Below are positions 13,824-21,771 of a stretch of DNA of 34,975 nucleotides, piece by piece; within the stretch, counting starts at the first letter, position 1; every line of letters starts with the position of its first letter. The position numbers and the translations under genes were made by a program. The stretch spans positions 1-34,975 of the forward strand of contig ONRL01000007.1 in the NCBI GenBank assembly GCA_900320225.1. The letters run 5' to 3'. A model generated the notes under the pieces. It was not told where the DNA came from and did no database searches. It saw only the letters and a list, made by a program, of their open reading frames with translations. The stretch comes from an uncultured Lentisphaerota bacterium (GTDB lineage: Bacteria; Verrucomicrobiota; Kiritimatiellia; RFP12; UBA1067).

Positions 13824-16800
13824 ATGACGAAGAGACTGTTCGTGAGCATGGCGGCGATGGGAATTGCCGGCGGCATGGCGTTCTCGGCGAATGCTGAGAC
13901 GCTCACGTGGAACGGCGCGCGCGGCGCGCGGTGGAACGACGCGAACTGGCTGGACGCCGGGAACAATCCCGTCGCGTGGCAGGACGGCGCGGACGCCGTT
14001 TTCCCCGCCGGCGCGTTCGTGGAGGTTCACGACTCGGTGCGGCCGGCCTCGATCACGTTTTCAGGCAACGGCGCGACGCTCGTCGGCGCTGGGCGCATCA
14101 TCCTTCCCGGCGACCTGACCGCGTCCGTTGCGGGCACGACCAACTCCATCGTCGCGAAGCTGGTGGGCGACGCGACGTTTACGAAGCGCGGCGCAGGCGC
14201 GGTGGCCGTTGGCTTCGCGAAGGGTTCGGCCCTTGCGGCGGAGGGGACACTCCTCGTCGCCGGGTCGCGCAGCGCGAACCTCCGCACGACGGCGTCGGGC
14301 GGCACAATCGAGGCGCTGGCCGAGGGCACGAAGGCGGCTAGCCTGCTCGCGAACGGCTCGTTCGAGGCCACGACGGCCAGCAGCAGCTACGTCTACATGA
14401 ACGGCCAAGAAGCGGGAACGGGCGTAGCGGACAAGGAGAACACGGCCGTCGCGCCGTGGAAGGTGACCGAGCAGGTGGTGCTGGCCAACAGCGCGGGCGT
14501 GAAGACCTGGTGCGGGAGCGGCGGCATCACCGGCACGGGCATCCCGGACGGCGACCAGCTCTGCATCCTCCAGCGCTTCGGATCGATCATGCAGGAAGTG
14601 ACCGTCGCCGAGGCTGGATGGTACGATCTCTCCTTCACCTATTACAAGCGCGGGAACAGCTACCTCGACCACCGCATCACCATCTCTTTGGACGACGTGG
14701 CGGCCATATCGCTCCTCGCGAACATGGTTCAGCCTCATCAGGTGCGGTTCTCCTCCGGCCCCATCTGGCTCACGGCGGGCACGCACGCGATACGGTTCTC
14801 GGGCGAAGGCTGGTGGCGCGACGTCTCCACGTTCGTGGACGACATCCGTCTCGCGCCGCCTACTGCGGGCGTCCTGCCGCAGTCCGCCGCCAAGGCCGCG
14901 AACGCCGTCTCGGGCAACTGGTCCTCCGCCGCCCTGTGGGCGGACGGCACGCCCCCGCCCGCAGGCGGCAGCGCGGCCACGTCGCTCTATTTCCCGCTCG
15001 TGGACGGCCTCGCGAGCGCGAACGACCTCGCGGGCACGTTCCTCTTCAACAGCCTCCGCTTCAACGGCGTCGCGTCCGGCGAGACGGCGACGCTCTCCGG
15101 CAACGCGCTCTCCAGTCGCCGCGACGGCTCCTACCACGGTTACCTCTACCTGGACACGCCCGGCGAGCTGTGCATCGGCCCGGCGTTGACCGTCAACTCC
15201 AACCTCGTCGTCGACACGGAAGGCGACTTGATTGTGACCGGCGGCGTCAACACGGTTCTCGCCGAGGGTTCCGCCTTCGAGAAGACCGGGAACGGAACGT
15301 TTGCGGTCGGCGGAAGCCTTTCAAACGTCGGGCGCGTCTACGTGACGGACGGAACGTTTGAGTTGAGGACTGCTCCGACCGCAATGGGCTGCTTTCTGAG
15401 GTCCGCGACGAACACCGCGCCGACCGTCAGTTTCAACGTCTCCGCAGACACATCGGCGAATGTTTTCGTGGATGCGCAGGGGGCGGGGCTCCCGACGGTC
15501 GTCATGCGCACGGGGAAAGGGGTCAAGCTGACGAACAGCAACACCCTCAACTGCTACGGTCCTCAGGTGCGCGTGGACGTGGGCGAGGGCGACACGCTTG
15601 AATTCACGTATGTCTATCAGTGCACGTGGCGTTACCCGTTGGGCAGCACCAGCCTGCTCAAGACGGGGTCGGGGACCTTCTCCATCAAGGAGGCCCCGAC
15701 CGCGATGACTCCGCTTCCGGCGAATCCCGAGGGTGTTCTCGGCGCGTTGCGCGGAGGCGTCACCGTGCGTGAGGGCACGCTTCTGTTCTATGCGGACGAC
15801 TTCAACCCTGGCGAGGGGCTCGCCAACATCTACACCGGCACGGTATTCCCGAGCAGCAGGGAAGGTACGCTCGGCCATGACACGGCCGTTCCTTTGATGC
15901 TGGGCGACGAGCAGACGCCGTCGGACGCGACTGTCGGCATCGGCTGCGGGACCGCCCACACCTGTTCCACTCGCACATACATCGCCACGCCCTATCCCGA
16001 ACAGGTCGTCCTCAGCGCGATCAGCAACGGCGTCTACCAGATGGGCACGGTCGTTCTCCGGCGCAGCGACTTGACGCTCGGCGGGCCGACGGGCGACGTG
16101 GCCGAGGTGAACGTGATGCTCACGAACGTGGAGTTGGACGGCGTCCCCGCCGCCACGATCACGCGTTCGGGCAACGTTCGCGCGATCCTGAACGCGACGA
16201 ACTATCCCGCCGGGATGACGCTGACGTCGGACCGGATGTTCGAGGTCGGCTTCCGCCGTTCGCTTCCCGTCTCCATTGGCACTCTCACGCTTTCCGGCGG
16301 CTGGCAGGTCAGCTTCGACGCGGCGGGCCACGACAGCGTGTCCGCCACGAACCTCGTCCTCGGCGCGACGGAGGTCACGCTCTGGGACGACGTGAACGCG
16401 CGGACGTTCGCGCAGCCCGGCACCTACACGCTGCTCCGCTACGGCACGCTTTCGGGCGACGTCTCGTCGCTCACGGTCGCCGAGAGCTGCAAGGTGCCCG
16501 GCTACGGCTACGCGATCGCGGACGACGGCCACGGCGCGATCACGCTCACCGTCACGACGGCGGCCGACAATCCCGTCTATACGTGGACCGCCCCGGCGGG
16601 TGGCACGTGGGGCGAAGCGTCCAACTGGGACCACCCGGCGGCGCCAGACGGCGCGACGGCGCAGGCCGTCCTCGGACCCGCCCCGCAGGCCGCCGCCACG
16701 GTGACGCTCGCCGATCCCGTCACGGTGAACGCCTTGACGCTTTACAACGCGAACGGCTACACCGTCGCGGGCGAACCCCTGCGCCTTGGCGGCGACGCGC

Positions 16801-19800
16801 CGTTCATTCTCGCATCGGCCGGCGACCACGTGATCCAGTCCGCCGTGACGAACCTCGCCGCGACGCCGATTTCCGTGCAGAGCACGGAGGAGGGCCGCGT
16901 GCGTTTCGCGGGAGACGTGACGGGCAGCCTGGCGGTCGAGCGCGGGCAGGCGACGCTCGCCGAGGGCATGACGCTGGACGGCAACGTCACGGTGACCGGC
17001 GCGACGCTCACGGTCGAGAGCGGAGTGGACATTACCGGCACGGCCACGCTCGGCACGAACGGCAAGCTGGCGACGGCGACGCCCGTCGTCCTTGATCGGC
17101 TCGCGGGCGCGGACGCGACGGCGGAGATCGTCGTGAACGACACGCTCACGCTCGGCGGCGGTGCCTCCACTTTCGGCGGCACGGTCAGTGGAACGGGCGC
17201 GCTGGTCAAGGACGGGGACACGACGCTCACGCTGAACGGCCCGTCGTTCACCCATGCGGGCGGAACCGTCGTCAAGGCGGGCACGCTCGCGGTGGGCTCG
17301 GCGCTCCTGCCGGGCGAGACCTGGCTGGCGGAGGGCGCCACGCTCACGTCCTCCGGCTTCAACCACGGCCTGACGGGCCGCTACTACGGGTACTACACGG
17401 CCGCCAACCAGGACTCGTTCGTCGGCCAGGTCTATTCACGGCAGGACTACGAGGCGATGCTGGCCAAGATGACGTTCCGCGGACAGTTCCACCAGCCGCT
17501 CGCCACGGCGTTCTCCATCGGCGACACGAAGGAAAACCCGTTCGCCTCGAACTTCAAGTCGCAGGACCGCTGGGCGGCGGTCTATACGGCCAATCTGATC
17601 GTCCCCGAGACGGGCCTCTACAGTTTCTACGTCGTGGCCGACGACCAGATTATCCTCATGATCGACGACTGCAAGGTGCTGTCCTCGACGCGCGTCGGCA
17701 AGGCGAACTACGGCGGCTGTTACCTCACGGCCGGCATCCACACCTTCTACTTCGGGCTGTTCGAGATCACGGGCGACGCCTACGCCGACCTCTACGTGAA
17801 GCAGCCGAGCGAGAGCGCCTACAAGCTGCTGCCGGGCGCGTGGCTGACGCCGGACGCCGGCGCGGCGAAGGCCGCGGGGAAGGGCGTCGTGGCGGCGGAC
17901 GCGGGAACGGTGACGACCGTGGGGACGGGCGTGGATTCCGGTTTCGACTCCGGCTTCGCGGGCACGTTCGCGGCGGCGAACGGCGGCCTCGTGCAGAAGA
18001 CCGGCGGCGGCATCCTGACCGCCAGTCACGCGAGCGGCGGCGTGGCCGTGAGCGGTGGCGAGCTCGTGCTTGCCGGCAACGATGCCTTCGACATGGTGCG
18101 CACGACGGGCGACGGCACCGTGCGCATTTCCGGCGGCACGATCCGCAATCTCTCCGGCGACGGCAAGGCCGCGTTCGGCAACGGCGTGTACACGGTCCCG
18201 CTCATCACCGGCGACGCGGACAGCGGCTTTTCCACGAACAAGACCTACACGCACCTCGTGAACTTCCCGGAGGGAAGCCAGGCGGCGGTGATCAACGGCG
18301 TGACGGTCGACAACACGGGCGTCTGGACGCACTCCGGAAAAGCATGGGCGAATAACTGGGGGGGGGACGGCGGAACGACGGAAACTGGCTTCGGACGCCT
18401 GGTCTACCGCTTCCACCACGGCAGCCCAGACTTCACCATCACGCTCTCCGGCCTCACGCCCGGGAAGCGCTACGACCTGCGCCTCTATTTCCGCAACTTC
18501 TCCAGCGACTTCAGGCGCAACTTCACCGCGTACTTCACCCGCGGCAACGGGGAGGAAATCGGCCGCCAGGACTGGAATGCCGACTACGACGCGGCCAAGG
18601 GCGCGGGGCGGAGCGGCAACTCCGCCATCGGCTGCCGCTATGTGGCGGGGGCCGATGGAACGGTGACGTTCAGGATCGTCAGCTACGACGGGAGCAACTC
18701 GTGCCACACGTACGGCTTCTCCAACGAGCTGCTGGGCGACGCGCCGGGCGCGTCGGCGGTCTCGCTCGTGCCGGCGGCCGGCGAGACGGCGCGCCTGACG
18801 GGCGGCGTCTCCGGCACGGTTCCGCTCTCGCTCGACGGCGCGGGCACGCAGGTGCTCGGCGGCGACATCGCGCTCCCCGCCCCGTTCGCCGTGAACGCGG
18901 GACGCCTCGTGCTGGAGTCCGGCGCCACGGTGACGACAGGCGTGACGGTGGCGAGCGGCGCGGCGGTCGAGCTGCAGGGCTCCGCGCGGGTCGACGGGCT
19001 CTCCGGCGCGGGCACGCTCCACCTCGGCCTCGGCGACAACGACCCATGGGGCGCGCTGCAGGCGGACGGCACGTTCGCCGCGCCCGAGTGGCCGCGCCGC
19101 GTGAACATCTCCGGCGATGCGGACAGCGGCATCGCACCGTTCAAGAAGTACACGCATTTCTTCAATCCCGGCCACAAGGCAGACACCATCCTGCTGGTGA
19201 ACGGCGTGCCGATCAGCTGCATCGTGGACAACTCCGGTGCCACCACGATCCATACCGACCACCATCACGGCGGGGCCCTGACGGGATTGCCGCAGACACA
19301 GCTTCTCGACGACAACGCCACCAGAAACGCGCCCATCCACATTTCCAACACGAACGCGATGTGGCGGTTCTTCAACAGGTTCCAGTATGCGTCGAACAAC
19401 GCGCTGTCCCTCAGCAACCTCACCGCCGGCGCGACATACGAGCTGCGTCTCTACGTGCGGCCGTGGACGATTCCCGGGACACGCAACATCACCTTCACCT
19501 ACAATGACGGCACGGGAAGCAAGAGCTACCACTTCAACGAAGACGCCAATACCACGTCCGACGACTTCATCGCCCTGCGCTACACGCCCACGGGCACGTC
19601 GTTTACGCTGTCGTGGAATGCCGACGTGGCCAAGGACGGCTTCCACCTCTACGCCTTCAGCAACGAGGAGGTGGCGGAGCACGTGCGCGTCGTCAACGTC
19701 GACGCGAACTTAACCTACTCCGGTGCGATCTCCGGCAACGGCGAGCTGCGCAAGACGGGCGCGGGCACGTGGACGCTGACGGGCGCAGGCACGGCGAGCG

Positions 19801-20312
19801 GCGCGTGGGCCGTGGCCGAGGGCGCGCTCGTGCTGGACAATGCGACGGCCACGACGGGACCTGTGGCGGTTGCCCCCGGCGCGTCGTTCGGCGGCGTCGG
19901 CTCCGCAGGCGGCTTGATCGGCGTCGCCTCGGGCGCGACGCTCCTCCTCGGCACGGACAACTCGGCCGGCACGCTCGCGGCGGGCAGCAACGTTGTGGTT
20001 GCCGCCGGCGCGGCGGTCACGATGCGCTACGCGTCCGACGGTTCGTGCGGCGCGCTCGCGTCGTCTGGTTCGGTGACGGTGCCCGCGAGCCTCACGGTCA
20101 CGGCGTCCCCGCTCGTCGCGGGCACGAAGCTCACGCGCCGGGTGCGGCTGTTCGCGGCGGAGACCGCGCTGAACGGTCCGTCCGACCTCTCGGGCTGGAC
20201 GGCCGTCGACGCCGAGGGCGCACCCATCCGTGGCGCGAAGTTCACCTACGGCGACGACGGCAAGAGCATCTGGCTGAACGCCACATCCGGCACGGTCCTC
20301 TTCTTCCGCTAA
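13824..20312 (+). CDS. Giant secreted surface protein with autotransporter-associated repeats and a PA14 domain
   Basis: A 2162-aa protein with a signal peptide (MTKRLFVSMAAMGIAGGMAF, cleavage after SANA) and strong AAGGAG 8 nt before the ATG. Most of it is repeats of the autotransporter-associated beta-strand type, for example LVKDGDTTLTLNGP...GGTVVKAGTLAVG (about residues 1130-1155) and LRKTGAGTWTLTGAGTASG near 1974, which form a beta-helix. Residues 172-349 look like a carbohydrate-binding jelly roll (NGSFEA...FTYYKRGNSY...DDIRLA). GNWSSAALWADGTPP and GTWGEASNWD (about 365 and 925) open repeat blocks. Residues about 1180-1340 are a PA14 domain (GLTGRYYGYY...YSFYVVADDQIILMIDD). Two related modules follow (about 1458-1641 and 1760-1952). 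It ends GTVLFFR without an outer-membrane barrel. A G9 run lies at 18358-18366. Adhesion or glycan binding is inferred. Confidence 0.82.
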   Translation: MTKRLFVSMAAMGIAGGMAFSANAETLTWNGARGARWNDANWLDAGNNPVAWQDGADAVFPAGAFVEVHDSVRPASITFSGNGATLVGAGRIILPGDLTASVAGTTNSIVAKLVGDATFTKRGAGAVAVGFAKGSALAAEGTLLVAGSRSANLRTTASGGTIEALAEGTKAASLLANGSFEATTASSSYVYMNGQEAGTGVADKENTAVAPWKVTEQVVLANSAGVKTWCGSGGITGTGIPDGDQLCILQRFGSIMQEVTVAEAGWYDLSFTYYKRGNSYLDHRITISLDDVAAISLLANMVQPHQVRFSSGPIWLTAGTHAIRFSGEGWWRDVSTFVDDIRLAPPTAGVLPQSAAKAANAVSGNWSSAALWADGTPPPAGGSAATSLYFPLVDGLASANDLAGTFLFNSLRFNGVASGETATLSGNALSSRRDGSYHGYLYLDTPGELCIGPALTVNSNLVVDTEGDLIVTGGVNTVLAEGSAFEKTGNGTFAVGGSLSNVGRVYVTDGTFELRTAPTAMGCFLRSATNTAPTVSFNVSADTSANVFVDAQGAGLPTVVMRTGKGVKLTNSNTLNCYGPQVRVDVGEGDTLEFTYVYQCTWRYPLGSTSLLKTGSGTFSIKEAPTAMTPLPANPEGVLGALRGGVTVREGTLLFYADDFNPGEGLANIYTGTVFPSSREGTLGHDTAVPLMLGDEQTPSDATVGIGCGTAHTCSTRTYIATPYPEQVVLSAISNGVYQMGTVVLRRSDLTLGGPTGDVAEVNVMLTNVELDGVPAATITRSGNVRAILNATNYPAGMTLTSDRMFEVGFRRSLPVSIGTLTLSGGWQVSFDAAGHDSVSATNLVLGATEVTLWDDVNARTFAQPGTYTLLRYGTLSGDVSSLTVAESCKVPGYGYAIADDGHGAITLTVTTAADNPVYTWTAPAGGTWGEASNWDHPAAPDGATAQAVLGPAPQAAATVTLADPVTVNALTLYNANGYTVAGEPLRLGGDAPFILASAGDHVIQSAVTNLAATPISVQSTEEGRVRFAGDVTGSLAVERGQATLAEGMTLDGNVTVTGATLTVESGVDITGTATLGTNGKLATATPVVLDRLAGADATAEIVVNDTLTLGGGASTFGGTVSGTGALVKDGDTTLTLNGPSFTHAGGTVVKAGTLAVGSALLPGETWLAEGATLTSSGFNHGLTGRYYGYYTAANQDSFVGQVYSRQDYEAMLAKMTFRGQFHQPLATAFSIGDTKENPFASNFKSQDRWAAVYTANLIVPETGLYSFYVVADDQIILMIDDCKVLSSTRVGKANYGGCYLTAGIHTFYFGLFEITGDAYADLYVKQPSESAYKLLPGAWLTPDAGAAKAAGKGVVAADAGTVTTVGTGVDSGFDSGFAGTFAAANGGLVQKTGGGILTASHASGGVAVSGGELVLAGNDAFDMVRTTGDGTVRISGGTIRNLSGDGKAAFGNGVYTVPLITGDADSGFSTNKTYTHLVNFPEGSQAAVINGVTVDNTGVWTHSGKAWANNWGGDGGTTETGFGRLVYRFHHGSPDFTITLSGLTPGKRYDLRLYFRNFSSDFRRNFTAYFTRGNGEEIGRQDWNADYDAAKGAGRSGNSAIGCRYVAGADGTVTFRIVSYDGSNSCHTYGFSNELLGDAPGASAVSLVPAAGETARLTGGVSGTVPLSLDGAGTQVLGGDIALPAPFAVNAGRLVLESGATVTTGVTVASGAAVELQGSARVDGLSGAGTLHLGLGDNDPWGALQADGTFAAPEWPRRVNISGDADSGIAPFKKYTHFFNPGHKADTILLVNGVPISCIVDNSGATTIHTDHHHGGALTGLPQTQLLDDNATRNAPIHISNTNAMWRFFNRFQYASNNALSLSNLTAGATYELRLYVRPWTIPGTRNITFTYNDGTGSKSYHFNEDANTTSDDFIALRYTPTGTSFTLSWNADVAKDGFHLYAFSNEEVAEHVRVVNVDANLTYSGAISGNGELRKTGAGTWTLTGAGTASGAWAVAEGALVLDNATATTGPVAVAPGASFGGVGSAGGLIGVASGATLLLGTDNSAGTLAAGSNVVVAAGAAVTMRYASDGSCGALASSGSVTVPASLTVTASPLVAGTKLTRRVRLFAAETALNGPSDLSGWTAVDAEGAPIRGAKFTYGDDGKSIWLNATSGTVLFFR
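18358..18366 (+). repeat. G9 homopolymer in the surface-protein gene
   Basis: Nine consecutive G encode part of NWGGDGG near residue 1512. Gain or loss of one G would shift the frame and remove the last 650 residues. It is a candidate slipped-strand phase-variation tract. Confidence 0.6.
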
Positions 20313-20321
20313 AAAGAAACG

Positions 20322-21767
20322 ATGTACGACCAGATCTACAAGCGGATTGACGATACGCTCTGGAAGGACGCTGGATGCGGAAGCGAGCTCGACTACGTGG
20401 AGCAGTCGAGCTGGATCCTCTTTCTCAAATACCTCGATGACCTCGAGCAGAGCCGTGCGGCCGCGGCGGAGCTCGACGGGCGCACCTACAAGCCCATCAT
20501 CGAGCGGAAATTCCGCTGGAGCACGTGGGCCGTGCCGAAGAAGAACGGTGAGAAGGACCTGTCGAAGACGCTCACGGGCGACGACCTCCTCGGATTCGTG
20601 CGCGGCGAGCTTTTCCCATACCTCCGCGCGTTCAAGACATCCGAGGCCTCGCCCGATACCCTCCAGTACAAGATCGGTGAAATCTTCAGCGGCATCCAGT
20701 GCAAGCTCACGAGCGGCTACGTGATGCGCGACGTATTCGACGAGGTGGACAACCTCCGCTTCCAGTCGAGCGAAGACCAGCACGAGATGAGCTCGCTCTA
20801 CGAAATCCGCATCAGCCGCATGGGCAACGCGGGCCGGAACGGCGGCGAATACTACACCCCGCGTCCGCTCATCCGCTCGATCATCGCCGTGCTGGAGCCG
20901 AAGATCGGCGAGCGCATCTACGACGGCGCATGCGGCTCGGCGGGCTTCCTTTGCGAGGCGTTCGCCTATCTCATCAAACTCTGCAGGACGGCGAAGGACC
21001 GCGAGACCTTGCAGAAGAAAATGCTCTTCGGCAAGGAGAAGAAGGCGCTTCCCTTCATCATCGGCACGATGAACATGATCCTCCACGGCGTGGAGGCGCC
21101 GAACATCCTCCTCGCGAATACCCTCGCCGAGAACCTTGCCAACATCCAGCCGTCGCAGCAGGTCGATCTCATCCTCGCCAATCCGCCATTCGGCTCGAAC
21201 TCCGAGCGCGGCGAGATCAAGGAGAACTTCACGATCAAGACGGGCGAGACGGCCTATATGTTTCTTGAGCATTTCATCCGCATGCTCAAGCCGGGCGGTC
21301 GCGCGGGCGTGGTGATCAAGAATACCTTCCTCTCGAACGGCGATGCGACCGCGCTTCGCAAGATGCTGCTTTCCGACTGCAACCTCTTCGCCGTGCTTGA
21401 TTTGCCGCAGAAGGTTTTCACGGCGGGCGTGAAAACGGTGGTGCTTTTCTTCGAGAAGGGCCGCCCCACGAAGAAGACCTGGTTCTACCAGCTCAACCTC
21501 GACCGCACGCTCGGCAAGACCAACCCGCTCACCGAAGATGACCTGGCCGAATTCCGCACGCTCTTCAAGAAGAAATGCGATAGCGCGAACTCATGGACGG
21601 TCAACATCGCCGACCTCGACCCCGATACGCTCGACCTCACCGTGCGCAACCCAAATGCGAAGGAAGAGAAAGTGATGCGCGCGCCAAGGGAAATCGCGGC
21701 GGAGATGGCCAAGCTCGACAAGTCGAATGCAGCGCTTCTCGCCGACATCCTGAAAGCGCTGGGGTGA
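20322..21767 (+). CDS. hsdM: Type I restriction-modification system, DNA methyltransferase subunit
   Basis: A 481-aa N6-adenine methyltransferase subunit (HsdM). The N-terminal helical part (YDQIYKRIDDTLWKDAGCGS...LFLKYLDDLE) is the type I N-terminal domain that contacts HsdS. GGEYYTPRPLIRSIIAVL introduces the catalytic domain, with SAM motif I DGACGSAGFLCEAF near residue 200 and motif IV NPPFG near residue 286, which flips and methylates adenine. With HsdS it forms the sequence-specific modification enzyme. It starts 9 nt after the giant surface gene, with neither a promoter nor a terminator visible in the gap and only weak Shine-Dalgarno pairing. Its stop overlaps an ATG (TGATG) and the next real start is 4 nt later, so the downstream transposase-like gene is expressed with it. 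Confidence 0.93.
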   Translation: MYDQIYKRIDDTLWKDAGCGSELDYVEQSSWILFLKYLDDLEQSRAAAAELDGRTYKPIIERKFRWSTWAVPKKNGEKDLSKTLTGDDLLGFVRGELFPYLRAFKTSEASPDTLQYKIGEIFSGIQCKLTSGYVMRDVFDEVDNLRFQSSEDQHEMSSLYEIRISRMGNAGRNGGEYYTPRPLIRSIIAVLEPKIGERIYDGACGSAGFLCEAFAYLIKLCRTAKDRETLQKKMLFGKEKKALPFIIGTMNMILHGVEAPNILLANTLAENLANIQPSQQVDLILANPPFGSNSERGEIKENFTIKTGETAYMFLEHFIRMLKPGGRAGVVIKNTFLSNGDATALRKMLLSDCNLFAVLDLPQKVFTAGVKTVVLFFEKGRPTKKTWFYQLNLDRTLGKTNPLTEDDLAEFRTLFKKKCDSANSWTVNIADLDPDTLDLTVRNPNAKEEKVMRAPREIAAEMAKLDKSNAALLADILKALG

Positions 21768-21771
21768 TGGC

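Noticed and set aside
15321-19682. Two minus-strand frames of 681 and 748 aa under the giant surface protein
   Set aside because: Both are Arg/Ala/Val/His-rich shadows. The plus frame has a signal peptide, PA14 domain and beta-helix repeats.
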